From: Sipunculus nudus
Taxonomy: Eukaryota; Annelida; Sipuncula; Golfingiida; Sipunculidae
Assembly: GCA_026874595.1 (NCBI GenBank)
Contig: CM049314.1
Span: forward strand, 54,605,812-54,669,811
DNA length: 64,000 bases
Direction of reading: 5' to 3'
Shown here one piece after another: positions 1-11,580 of the stretch. Each line of letters opens with the position of its first letter. The stretch's first letter is position 1. A model generated the notes under the pieces. The model saw nothing but the letters and a program-made list of their open reading frames with translations, was not told the origin of the DNA and ran no database searches. The translations under genes were made by a program, and so were the position numbers.

Positions 1-672
1 TTATTTTCGTGGATAAACCATTCTTTCTTATTTCCGTGGATTAACCATTCTTTCTTATTTTCGTAGATTTACCATTCTTTATTATTTTCGTGGATTAACC
101 ATTCTTTCTTATTTTCGTGGATTAACCATTCTTTCTTATTTTCGTGGATTAACCATTCTTTCTTATTTTCGTAGATTTACCATTCTTTATTATTTTCGTG
201 GATTAACCATTCTTTCTTATTTTCGTGGATTAACCATTTTTTTCTTATTTTCGTGGATAAACCATTCTTTCTTATTTCCGTGGATTAACCATTCTTTCTT
301 ATTTTCGTAGATTTACCATTCTTTATTATTTTCGTGGATTAACCATTCTTTCTTATTTTCGTGGATTAACCATTCTTTCTTATTTCCGTGGATTAACCAT
401 TCTTTCTTATTTTCGTAGATTTACCATTCTTTCTTATTTTCGTGGATTAACCATTCTTTCTTATTTTCGTAGATTTACCATTCTTTCTTATTTTTGTGGA
501 TTAACCATTCTTTATTATTTTCGTGAATTAACCATTCTTTCTTATTTTCGTGGATTAACCATTCTTTCTTATTTCCGTGGATTAACCATTCTTTCTTATT
601 TCCGTGGATTAACCATTCTTTCTTATTTCCGTGGATTAACCATTCTTTCTTATTTTCGTGGATAAACTATTC
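1..672. repeat. 27-bp minisatellite, about 25 units, cut by the window edge
   Basis: Tandem units of 27 bp with consensus core TCGTGGATTAACCATTC. Three variants recur: CGTGGATTAA, CGTAGATTTA and CCGTGGATTAA. Units 1-5 recur in the same variant order as units 10-14, an offset of 244 bp (one unit carries an extra T), so part of the array was block-duplicated. The reading frame is closed by stops in the CGTAGATTT variant and on the other strand, so it is not coding. The array probably extends further left. Confidence 0.95.
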
Positions 673-772
673 TTTGATATTATTTGGTGTTGTTTACTGA
701 CTTTATTGATAACATGACCCTCACATACGGTTCAACAAGAAAAGCAGTGGAAATTGTCATTTTATGCATATT

Positions 773-776
<4 letters not shown>

Positions 777-834
<58 letters not shown>
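777..834. repeat. (AG)29 microsatellite
   Basis: Uninterrupted AG dinucleotide tract about 100 bp after the 27-bp array. It produces spurious Arg-Glu and Leu-Ser ORFs on the two strands. Confidence 0.98.
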
Positions 835-835
<1 letters not shown>

Positions 836-1084
836 AATGTATGGCAAAAACCGGCTGGCATTAAAAAACTTAGTTTTTTTATATCTTTTAAAAAAGTTAT
901 CCACCAATTCCACGAAAATTAAACCACAAACTATTCCGAATCAACAGTATGCTCGGTACCAAAAAGCAACGCCGGACTATGCGTACACTGCCTTTTACAT
1001 TCCTACTTTTGCAGGAAAGAGTTATGTATAAGTTTACTTGCACTCCCGCCGGCAAACTTGTTTATCTGCGTCAGAATGTTGACA

Positions 1085-1100
1085 CCCCCCCCCCCCCCCC
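1085..1100. repeat. poly-C tract (C16)
   Basis: Sixteen uninterrupted C residues. Length is likely to be unstable or miscalled in sequencing. Confidence 0.95.
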
Positions 1101-2217
1101 AGTCTGAAATAGACTGGTTTTGGTAGGTTCGGCAATATCGAATATATTGATATTACTACATGTGTTATAGTGTCATATTAATATGGGTGTGCGAAACCGG
1201 AGTCAAAGTGCGTCATCAATCTATCAAACAGAAGCATTTATTACATTCTTTAAAGCTCAGATGATACTAAAATAACAAGTGTTAACGATACCACTTACCT
1301 GCCTCTGGGCAATTAAGTATGTATGAACAACGTTGTTTGTTATCCATTCTCACACAAAAATATGTATATTTTAAATATTCACACAGAGAATATTGTGTTG
1401 CTTTTTTCTCGATATTTTTGTGTGTAAGTGCTTTTATTGGCGATAAAGGTATGGGAGAGCCCGGCGCCGCCGATGCCATTTTGCGCCGCCGCCAGCTGTG
1501 TTCAGATCAAGCCGCGCCGAGTTGATCAGGAGGCGCCGACGATATTTCATTGAGCCGAAATCAGCCGATTTTGTGCAGCTCAGTTTGCTTGAGAAAAAAA
1601 ACACAAAAGCATAGAAAAAGATATATCTTAGACAACTAAAATGCCCAAAACATATACAGACTAATGCGAACATTAGTTTTGTTTTCTGTAGAGCTATTAC
1701 AGTTGTGATATTTCAAGGCGCTTAACTGAAGAACAGTATTTGTAAATATGTTCAGGTTTTGTTATTTTTGTTTTTCTTGTCTGAAATGAAACGAAGTGAT
1801 TGTTCAAATACGAAGGTGTTAGCTTATGAAACCATCAGGATAAATATACTCGATATTTTATCACAAACTAGTCAAATGTTAAATGGATGCAATATGTCAC
1901 ACGTAATCTAGATAATACGTAATATAGGCACTGGGTATCATCGTCAAATGATAAGGTTTCACGTCAGTTTAAGCTAGCAAGCCGAGTCGAGCCACAAGAC
2001 TAGTAAGTCGCCTTCTTGTCCACCCCCAGCCGCATTCGTGTGGCTAACGCGACACCGGGCTCTAAGGTATGGTGAGAAAAAAAGCTGCTTGAATGAAAAT
2101 ATTTTAATTGTCAATTGCAGGAGTCATAAAAAACGGGAAACAAACAAGAAACGAATAAATCTCTGTAATAATTCTTTTAACAATCTCTCGATCCCTTTTA
2201 TTTTACCTCAATATTAT
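1101..2217. other. apparently single-copy, A+T-rich stretch, no gene seen
   Basis: No coherent ORF or repeat recognised. A short pocket at about 1,440-1,560 is G+C- and CpG-rich (several GGCGCCG-like words) against the A+T-rich surroundings. It is too short to call a promoter. Confidence 0.5.
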
Positions 2218-2641
2218 AAAGGGGTTCAATCACCTATAAAGCATGTTGAATTAACACGAAACATAGATTCTTCCCTTTGAAATAAATTTGTACATGACAA
2301 GATATTGCCCTGAAACCATTTACTTACTCCTGTAAACGAGCGTTAAAAGTAATGGACCGGGCGCGATCAATGGCGTCAACACAAACACAGCGCATGCATC
2401 GCCCGGCCACAACACGTCAATCAGGAGATGCCCTGAATGACTTAGCCCAAAAAATGTAATACATGTTCATGTTCCCGCTGCCTGAACCTGTTAAGGCTTA
2501 CAATCGGACCTCTGGCCACGCGGCCTTGTTACGGTAAACAGAGACACGTGGACTGTGTTTACCAATACGAAGACCCAAAACAAGGTGTTAAACAGCTGTA
2601 TACGAGGTACTGAGACTGTGTTGGGGTGGTTTTGATGGGAA
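2218..2641 (+). repeat. dispersed 420-bp repeat (local name DR-420), copy 1
   Basis: Diverged match to 54,731-55,150 on the same strand along the whole length. Shared landmarks in the same order are AAAGGGG at the left end, AAGCATGTTGAA, AATAAATTTGTAC, TGGACCGGGCG, ATGCATGTTCA-like words, a GTAAACAGA word and CGAGGTACTGAGACTGTG near the right end. No terminal inverted repeat or poly-A tail is visible, so the class (non-autonomous transposon or old retroelement fragment) is unknown. Confidence 0.75.
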
Positions 2642-2799
2642 ATTTTTTTTATTAAAGCAAAACTGGACCGAAACTATGAAATAATAAACATAATATTGCT
2701 CCTGATTAAGTCCCTTTAAGTGTTATATTAGATATCTCAGCGTGTGGGCTTTACCAGATCTATGTAGCTATGGTCTGATCATATGACTCTTTATGATAG

Positions 2800-3916
2800 C
2801 TATGAATGGGGCGTGTCAGAGTGTATTATATTCATGAGCTCTGTGTTTGGGGCGTATTAAAGTAAATTATTTTCATGAGCCGTGTGTGTGGGGCGTGTTA
2901 ATGTAAATTATTTTCATTAGCTCTGTGTATGGGGCATGTAAATATGTATTAATTTCATGAATTATTTTCATGATCTCTATGGCGTGTCAGGGAGATCTCT
3001 GTACGGGGCGATCAGTAATCTGTCTAAGGGGCGTTTCAGCGTGTTTTGTTTTCATGAGCTTAGTGTATAGGCCGTTTTACTGTATATTACAATTAAGAGC
3101 TTTGTGTATACTGCGTATCAAAGTGTATTATTTTCATGGGTTCCAATATTAGGCGTGTCAGTGTGTTTTATTTTCAAGTGCATTTTGTATGGGTGGTGTC
3201 AGTGTGTTTTATTTTTAAGATCTTTGTGTTTGGAGCGTGTCAGTGTGTATTACTTTTACGACCTCTGTATATGGAGAATGGTTTAGGCAAAAAAAAACAT
3301 AAGGTATCGTTCTCAGGCACTTTTTTTCAGAAATCGGTGCGGGCGGGCGGTATTTTATTTTTTACCTTTTTTTTAATGCCCCGATAAAATGTCATATGAT
3401 CAGTGAAGCATGAAAATAACAAATTTTTTTGCTAAACAGGTAAAAGCACTACATAAATTGTACTATTTATCTACTTGAAAGATAAAAATCAAAATAAATA
3501 TTTTTGATGCGGGGGTTAAAAATTGACGCGGGCGATGCCTGAGAACCACATCTTTTATTTTTTTGGCCTTATTTTCATGACTTCAGTATATAGGACGCGT
3601 CAGTGTGTTTTGTTTTCATGCGCTCTGTGTTAGGGGTGTGTCAATGTGTTTTATTTTCATGACCTCTGTATTAGGGTTGTATCAATGTGTTTTATTTCAT
3701 GAGATCTGTTTATGGGTTGTGTCAATGTGTTTTATTTTTATGACCTCTGTGTATGGTGCGTGTCAACTGCCTTTTTATTTCACAACCTCTGTGAATAGGG
3801 CTCGTCAGTGGGTATTATTTCCATGAACTCTGTGAATGGAGCTTGTCAGTGTGTATTATTTTCATGAACTCTGTGAATGGGGCTTCTCAGTGTGTATTAT
3901 TTCCATAGACTCCGTG
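2800..3916 (+). repeat. 41-bp minisatellite, forward-oriented half
   Basis: Degenerate tandem units of about 41 bp with words TTATTTTCATGA, CTCTGTG and GGGGCGTGTCAGTGTG. Units are most diverged at the left and most regular near 3,800-3,916. A MITE (3,286-3,568) interrupts it. The array switches strand at the palindrome centred on 3,917-3,920. Confidence 0.9.
3286..3568 (-). mobile_element. Harbinger-like MITE, copy 1 (local name MITE-H)
   Basis: A 283-bp non-coding element whose ends are inverted repeats of about 35 bp (outer GGC[C]AAAAAAA, inner GGTTCTCAGGCA-like). The direct repeat TTA flanks it at 3,283-3,285 and 3,569-3,571. A 3-bp TWA target duplication with a GGC-starting terminus is the pattern known for PIF/Harbinger transposons, so that assignment is an inference from ends and target site only. 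It is closely similar to 19,805-20,090 in opposite orientation. It has no ORF, so any movement would need a transposase from elsewhere. It sits inside the 41-bp minisatellite. Confidence 0.8.
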
Positions 3917-3920
3917 AATT

Positions 3921-5012
3921 CACAGAGTACATGGAAATAACAACCACTGACAAGCCCCATACACAAGGTTCATAGAAATAATACCCACAGACAAGCCCCA
4001 TTCACAGAGTTCATTAAAAAATTAACACCCACTGACAAGACCTATACACAGAGTTCATGGAAATAATACCCTCTGACAAGCCCCATTCACACAGTTCATA
4101 GAAATAATACACACTGACATGTCTCATTCACACAGTTCATGGAAATAATAACCACTGACAAGACCCATACACAGAGTTCATGGAAATAATACCCACTGAC
4201 AAGCCCCATTCACACAGTTCATGGAAAAACACCCAATGACAAACCTCATTCACACAGTTCATGGAAATAATACCCACTGACAAGCCCCATACACAAGGTT
4301 CATGGAAATAATACCCACTGACAAGCTCCATACACAAGGTTCATGGAAATAATTCACGCTGAAAAGACCCATACACAGAGTTATGGAAATAATACCCATT
4401 GACAAGACCCATACACAGAGTTCATGGAAATAATACACACTGACAAGACCCATACACAGAGTTCATGGAAATAATACACACTGACAAGCCTTATTCACAG
4501 AGTTTAAGGAAATAATAAGCCTCGGTCACAACCGGGATGCGGTCGCCGTACGGCGAGTGTTTTGGGCTATTCCGTGCGGTAGACGCAAGGTAACCGTGCG
4601 TTTTTCAAAGGCCGTTACTGACATTAGCGCAAGCGCTTAAGTTGATGCGGCGGCCGTGCGTCAGGCAGCCACCTACGGGCTCCGTACTGGCACCGTACAG
4701 TAGACGTATGGATGTCGTAGGATGCCCGTGCGATTTTTAACTCCTACTCGGCTACCCGAGAGACGTACGGTGTACCTGCGGCTGTCGTAAGGGGTCTTTG
4801 CGGCTTCCGCAAGGTTAGCTTGCGGCGTTCGCAGGGTTAGCTTACTGCGATGGCCGTGAGAATGAGGAAGACACCTTGCCGTTCCCGCACGTCGGCCGCA
4901 TAAGTATTCCTGTGGTTTAAAAAAACCGAAGGGTGATCTACGGTGTGCGGTGACCGCAGCGTGTTGTGACCGAGGCTATACACACTGACAAGCCCCATTC
5001 ACAGATTTCATG
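3921..5012 (-). repeat. 41-bp minisatellite, reverse-oriented half
   Basis: The same 41-bp unit in reverse complement (CATGGAAATAATACCCACTG, then ACAAGCCCCATTCACAGAGT). There are about 14-15 units up to 4,517, then one more piece at 4,978-5,012 after the 460-bp insertion. The units here are more alike than those at the left end of the forward half. Short apparent ORFs on the minus strand only reflect the repeat. Confidence 0.92.
4518..4977. mobile_element. 460-bp inverted-repeat element inserted in the minisatellite
   Basis: Ends are perfect 15-bp inverted repeats (AGCCTCGGTCACAAC), with weaker symmetry to about 40 bp. The flanking triplet ATA occurs on both sides (4,515-4,517 and 4,978-4,980). 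Removing the element plus one ATA restores a normal minisatellite unit, so this is a clean insertion with a 3-bp duplication. The interior is G+C- and CpG-rich, full of short CCGTACGG/CCGTGCG-like words, and has no usable ORF. It is a non-autonomous DNA transposon of a superfamily I cannot name. Confidence 0.85.
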
Positions 5013-6798
5013 GATGTTGTGGTGACCGGTCATGAAGACTGGTGTACCGAGTGACTCTTTGAAGCTGTTATATAAGAGTTGACATGCAATATGTATTGTG
5101 TTTTATTTTTATTGGTCTGTCAATTCAATGTTACAAAGCAAGAGGTAATGTTGGCCGGCGTTCATACCTGGCGTGCGTTAATCGCATGCAGCGTAAGACC
5201 CCCCTCGAACAACCGTTACTCTGGTTTAAGGTCTTTTAACATAGGCAACCGGGGCTGCAACAAGAAAGGTCACACTTCCCCATTGCTGCTCTGTACAGAC
5301 TATGACAGCATTGCACTGTTTATTCTGAGTGTGTCCGTGTCTGTATTTGCGCTTGACTGTCCTGTATCCTTACCTTTTTGAGCTCTATACATTTGGTGTG
5401 TGAATATTTCGCTCTGCCCTCATTCTATAGTACGACGTTATGTGTAGATCACTTGTTGAGCTGATTGTACCCACAGACTGTACAAAATTGGTTACATTTT
5501 TTTTAATGTAAAATTGAACTTTGCACAAACGAATTATGAAACTACGATGATTGGCACCTTAGGGAACGCGTAGACTGTTGGTGGCAACAGCCATGAAGCA
5601 GCGACAGTCAACAATTTGGCGGACAGACAGAACAGAAAAATATGCCGTTCAAAATGTACTTTTTTTCTCCTTTTTGTCTAATGAGGAAAAAAAGTTACCA
5701 AAGCCAGGTAATGAAAGGAAATTTCTCGTCTCAGGCAAAGAGATATATATCTAATCTGCTAAATGGAACTAGACAAAATACCTTCCATTATCACCGGTAA
5801 ACTTTTGTCTAAGTAGCAGAGCTTTCCCACAAAAGTGATCGCATTGTCTGGCGTGCAATGTAGACGAACAACACACTTCATGTTGGCTGAACACAAAGCT
5901 TATGTATTGGCTTTTCAATGTATGACATTTAGGAAAAAGCTGATCTCACACAAAACCTCTTTTCATATTACTCAGTGTTTGCCACCTTCCCTGCATTACA
6001 TAGATCTTTAATATACCTATACATGTAAAGGGCCCCGAAATGGCCCGTGTGTAATTGTATGGGTATGCTTTTCTTCGAAGCAACGTATATATATATATAT
6101 CAAACGTGCAGAATCTAAAGTCTATTGTATTTACCATCAAAAGGTAAAAGAAAAATTCAAGGAATTCTACTGTCCACGGAATGCTTTTATTATCAATGAA
6201 ATCAGGCAAATGTATGTAGTCTTTATATTCCGAACATATGTTTCTTAATCATAATTCCCTCAAGTATTATAAACATTCAAGAAAACTAGCAAAAAAGTTG
6301 ATTTCAGGTAGAATATTTTTTATCACGAATCCTGGGAACAGGAAGGACGTCTGTCAAACCAAAGTGAAGGTTTCTTCCTGGAAATTAAATTAATATCTCT
6401 TCTCATTTTTTTTCAAAAATTATTTTACGTATGTTTTACCGGCAATATTTTAAAGACACAACCCAAATAGTTTTGAAAACCGATTTAATCTAGTTTAAAA
6501 ACTAGACGGTGTTTAGATATAAATTACTACTAAATTAAGAAATAGAATAATATTACTTCGAAACTCTTATTCAATTTAACCTTTTCACGCATTTGAGTGA
6601 AAGTCTAATGTATTTGATGCGGTGATTCATGTATTAAAATGTCAGACGATATTTTATAACTGAAGGGTGAAGCAAATCGAGATGTCAGAGTCAAATTCTG
6701 TTTCTTATATTAACAAGGGTTTGTTTAAACTTCTTGAGATTACGTTTAAACTCCATGTTAAACGTCATTTCGTTTATTGCTGACAACTTCTGATGTAT
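5013..6798. other. single-copy stretch, no gene seen
   Basis: A+T-rich, with a short (TA) run near 6,087-6,100. The longest ORFs are under 101 codons, overlap on opposite strands and show no recognisable domain. Confidence 0.5.
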
Positions 6799-7194
6799 AC
6801 CAGTTCTCTGCTTTGAGGTAGAGCCCAGGGCTCAAATCCGGGAGGTCGTGACTTGGAATCTCAGTTGAGACGGTGAGATTTTTCACAGTCGGCACCCACC
6901 CTGGGTTAGCGCTCGGCAGGCTTGATGGAGAGACTGTGGAGACAGTCGTGTTTCACTCACAAACGGATGCGCCTTTCGGGGGATACTCGGTGTTATGACC
7001 CGCAATGGTGATGACACACACCCAGGACTCACAGAAGTGGTACACTGAGAGTGGTTGACGCCAGGATTATCACGGTAACCCCCTGTAACTTTGGCCGAAA
7101 CTTGGATGGAATTCTGTAGATGTACAGAGTACTTATTGAAGCAAATGGAACCGGTTTCCTCCAACGAAAAAACCTAAAAAAAAAGAAAAAAAAA
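6799..7194 (+). mobile_element. tRNA-derived SINE (family A), copy 1
   Basis: Diverged copy of the family best seen at 36,027-36,468. It has a tRNA-like head with GAGGTAGAGC, then a central part with GCGCCTTTCGGGGG and CTCGGTGTTATGACCC, then an A-rich 3' end. The B-box region is mutated. The head would have carried an internal RNA polymerase III promoter. Confidence 0.85.
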
Positions 7195-9800
7195 TTCTGA
7201 TTTATTGATGCTCACTCTATGTGCACCAACATTAACCATATTTACCTAAAACTGGGGTAAAATTTTCAGGGATATTGCTGGTGAAATGATTCGTTACATT
7301 ATGGAAAACTGTCCAAGAAAGAAGAGGAGTGCTATTTTTAAAAATTCCTTGTTTTTTCATTAAATAAAGATCTCATATTATTTTAGTGATAATGGCATTT
7401 ATGAATGGCCAGAGCAGTATCAATGACTACTGGTTGATAAGAATGAATAACATCACACTTAGTCGGCTCAAATTATCCGCTGTGTCATAAGCAGGAATTG
7501 TCTCCTTCGCACAGAGCGACCCCTGTTGTGGTAATAATGCATACCTGAAGAAGGTATGAAAGACTCGGTTATTTTCTGCGCGCATTTCTGAAGCATATCC
7601 ATTTATTGGTGAAACTATTTGTTCCTAAGAGAACTGACAGTTCTGTTCATTTGATCAGAATCAATCCTTATTGGTAGTCGGGGAGAGAAAATGCCGTATT
7701 GTCATTTCAGAACTATTAACGCATCCTACATAGAAACACTCACTAAAGGGTCCACACAACCAGCTGATTGTCCGGATTTTTCAAAAAGCAATTTGATAGA
7801 GAATCGGTTTTGAATAACATGAATGTACAGTGTATCTGGTTTACATTACAACGTTGGTCTTAAAGTGGATACCAATTCTAAAGGATACATAAGATTATAT
7901 TAAGGGTGATTAAACTATACCGCTTAAGCCTTTATGAAAGCAATTTGGGGGTCTTAATACAGCGGTGCGTTTGTTGTTCGTTCGGCGTCTCGGCCATTTT
8001 GAAGTATTTAACCGGAACATATTGCTTTACAACTAAAACCATTTGTTCTTCCTCCATACACAGATGATCCAATGTTTTTAGTCAAGAATTATTTGGGCAG
8101 AGGTATTGTTGGTACAAAAGGTGTTTCAATGGCACGTTTAATGACTATGATAGGAAGGGTCGTATTGCATTACACCATGAATCTAAAGAATAACTTGTCT
8201 AAAAGAATTCTTTCACCAACAAATATGCATTAAAACTAAAATATACTGACCAGATACCTGGTTTCATCCAACAAAGGCGACTGAGCTAGTGTCTACATTT
8301 TCCACAAAGAAAATAGTTCCGACACTTTTTAATTGTTGTACAACATTCGCAAAGTACCTAATATGGTGCATTCTTTGAAGAAGACGTCTTTACCCAAGTA
8401 ACTCTTTTAAGTGGTAAAGAACAATGGTCATATGTATTTGATAACATTTAGAAACCATCTTCTTCTTTGGCTGAATTTTCCAGACAATTACTCCTATGTA
8501 TAACATGCAACCTCAATAAAAGTTTGTTTTCTTGAACTGACTCGGTTGTTAATGTCCTCCACAGATATATATCCTAACTTTAAAAACGATAATAGCCTAA
8601 GTCTGATACAGTTCCTTACCATTTTGCTTGTTACATTAAATTCTTTCCCCGTAGAAAACTTTTAAAACACCGTCTTGTATTCATAAAAAATGAAGCTTTA
8701 ATCGGTTTGTTAAAATATTTTGCAAGCTGCTTCCTTGAAAATATGGCCAACCGAAATATTCTTTTCGCATTAAATCTGCAATATTTACGTTTTTTTTTAG
8801 AAAATAATAATTTTTTATCTGTCAGTAATTTATGACTGTTTTTCTGGGTCTTTCTAGTTTAGTCAACTGCTGATGCCATGAACTGCTGTAAAGGTCAACC
8901 TTACGACCAACTGACCGTACTTATTACTTTCGTATTAGAACAAACATCATCTTGATAGAAGACACACGTTTTTTTTATTATTACAATGGTTTTTTTTTTC
9001 AATCTGTTTACGTGTAATTTTCTTGTGATTCGAAAATCAACATTAAGTTGAAAAAAGAGCAATTTAACATCTTTCCCAATACCATATATGCATACGGAAC
9101 ACACGATGGTTGTAAATTTTTATTCTGCGAATAATGAAACAATGCGAAATGTATAAAGAACACGTATTCCGTCAAGAAATGATGGAAAATGCAGTTTTCT
9201 TACTGTATCAGAAAAAAAAAGCAGATTAGTTTTCCCGGACCCCCTGCTTGATCCTTCTTGTCAGATGTGTATGTATGTCTCCAACTATCCAGCAGATACC
9301 CGGACCAGCCTGGCCTGGTTTAACTGCTATAACTCTAACTGATCTTTGGGTATGACACACTAAAATTAAGACTTCAAGACTCCTAAATTTAGCTATAGAA
9401 TGGTTACTATACACTTGTAAAAATCAACGTCACGTCATGAAAACACAAAGTATAGGTACCATCCTATAGCTGAATTTCGATGTCTTGAACTTTTTAATTC
9501 TATTGACGACGTTGAACCTATCGTTTCTTTATTCAAAATGAAAATTGTATATGACGTACAAATAATGTGCCCAGTCAATAAAATATGCGGTGCATTTCGT
9601 GTGCTGGAAAAATAAGATTGCTTTTTTTGATAACACGAATGAAAATGCATGTATTTTTCCAGTGTATACGCCCCAGTCTGGGTGAAATCAAGATCACTTT
9701 TACCACAAGTTAGAAAAGCATACATCATCTTTTTTATGACCTGTTTTTTTTCTGTAGGTTAAGACTTGGGACTTACTCTTTGGAACAACCTAATCGGCTG
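7195..9800. other. single-copy stretch, no gene seen
   Basis: Mostly A+T-rich without repeats. The block at about 7,440-7,720 has a more even base composition and contains TAATAATGCAT and other AT-core words. It could be a regulatory element but nothing in the sequence proves it. Confidence 0.4.
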
Positions 9801-10450
9801 CCAGCATAAATAAAACGAACACGCTGCGAAAAGCGATAGATATCAAATCAGTTGTTGGAACGACACTCAAAGTGATAGGAGATAAGAATGAAGCGGAGAC
9901 ATAAAACTAGCGAGTTCTTGTGATGCCCGGAACTTGCCATGACGTGAACACTAGCGCTACAATGTGCCGTCGGAAACGGCAAGCTGTCGACATGCTGTAA
10001 AACGTCAACATTGAGGGCTCAACAATCAGAAAGTGACAATACCGTTGACAGATTGGCCCTGCCGCCTCTACAACGTGGAGCGGAAACAGCTTGCTATGGT
10101 TTCCACTGTAGAATTAGTGTCTGTAGTAGCTACAAGCGGCAGTGAGCTACTCACAATGGCGCGATGAATGCCGAAGCCCCTCATGGGACGGCGGACTGCG
10201 TGGGGAGAGCGGGGAGTGATATTTTTGAATGTAAATCAATGATGCTTTCAGGCACAAAACAATATCTTACAATGCCGGCATGGAGTCGGAGCTCACACTA
10301 AATTGGCTCAGAGTCTCAGAGAGCCTTTCAGCGAAAGCTTGCATGAAAGATACACAAATATGCCTAATGTCCCCGCGAGGAAACACTGAGACAATACCCC
10401 TTTGAATCGGGCGAACTATAGAGTGTAACAGGTTCGACTTTTCAGACGTA
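9801..10450. other. G+C-richer single-copy island, possible regulatory block
   Basis: About 650 bp with clearly higher G+C and CpG than its flanks and no repeat structure or long ORF. It contains short perfect inverted words such as TGCCGTCGGAAACGGCA. It might be a conserved non-coding element or an old exon-poor promoter region. This rests on composition only. Confidence 0.25.
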
Positions 10451-11262
10451 TTATTGAAGATCTGTAATAGTATGAGGTGCTATAACAATTGGAGATTGCA
10501 TATAAATGGCGCTAATGCCCCGTTTCTTTGTTTGCCTAAAAGCTTGAGACAACCGGGTACAAAGAGGAACGTTTTCCTTTACACCAGCCCTTGATGGCTC
10601 ACAAATATCCCTGAAGAATTAGGTAAACATGTTTCAGTCGGGAATCGGTGGTTTCGCACGGCCCGCTATTATCCCCAGTCAATGCGAGCGGCACTTCACA
10701 TATAGGGACATTAGCAGGAGTGCTATGTGGTAATTGTTTTAAAGACACATTTATGTAGTCGATAAGAATGAAACTGATCGACCGACAACACAGACTACCC
10801 CTAGCCGCCCTCAAAGATAGATATAGCACTCAAATACGTAACAAGAAATCCAGGCTGCCTGGCAATAACAAGCAAAGGATTACGCCAATATACCGTTACA
10901 TGTTAAATGGCTTAATCGTTGCCTTTCCCTCTAACATATAAGATGTATACCTAGACATGCCGTAATTTTTATAAGCCCGTGATTAGAACCTTTATGTCCC
11001 CCTGTGTGGTCATACATAATTATTTATCTTATCCTGTAAAAAACAGTCTGAGAGGTAGTTTCTTTTATATGTACAGGGGTTGTTTGTTGGCCACGTGAGT
11101 GTACGATGTAGTTTTTTTCTTGTTACCGTAATTTGTGTACTTTTTTAGGCATATATAATGAAAACAGTTACCCTCTGACTAGAGTTAGTGTATACGTGTT
11201 TAGTAAACTGGGCCTAATATAAACCAGTATAAAAACTAGAAACTGCATTCAATGGATTCCAA
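10451..11262. other. single-copy stretch, no gene seen
   Basis: No recognisable ORF, RNA or repeat. Confidence 0.4.
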
Positions 11263-11580
11263 GCCTCCGCCACGTGGGGGTCCCTATAATGGAATGCTTC
11301 CAAAACTGTGTTTGTAATCACGTATTCGGCCCATATTCCAAGGGCTATTCGTGCATAAGTGACTTTATATATGTGAATATTCCTTGATGACGTTACTAAA
11401 TCCGGACCATGTTCCGGGTCCATGGCAAAATCTATTCCATTCTCCAAAGGCCTTTTCCGAAATGCCCAGAAAATGTCATTAGATTCCGCTCATGATTGCG
11501 TGGGTTATGTTGGAAACAAACACAAAACACACACACACACACGCGAATGAGGATGAACGCATACCCCCATATCGCAGGCA
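11263..11580 (-). mobile_element. short inverted-repeat element (local name TIR-GCC), copy 1
   Basis: Outer ends resemble inverted copies of GCCTCCGCCA (intact at 11,263, degraded at about 11,574-11,580). On the minus strand it carries a (GT)n stretch, CGCAATCATGAGCGGAAT and AACGTCATCAAGGAATATTC. The last is shared with 46,341-46,606, and other parts match 14,736-15,013. It has no protein. It resembles a repeat type common in marine invertebrate genomes, but its class is unknown to me. Confidence 0.65.

Noticed and set aside
684..1031. 115-codon ORF with a long Arg-Glu stretch
   Set aside because: The Arg-Glu run is only the (AG)29 tract; flanking codons show no domain or conservation cue.
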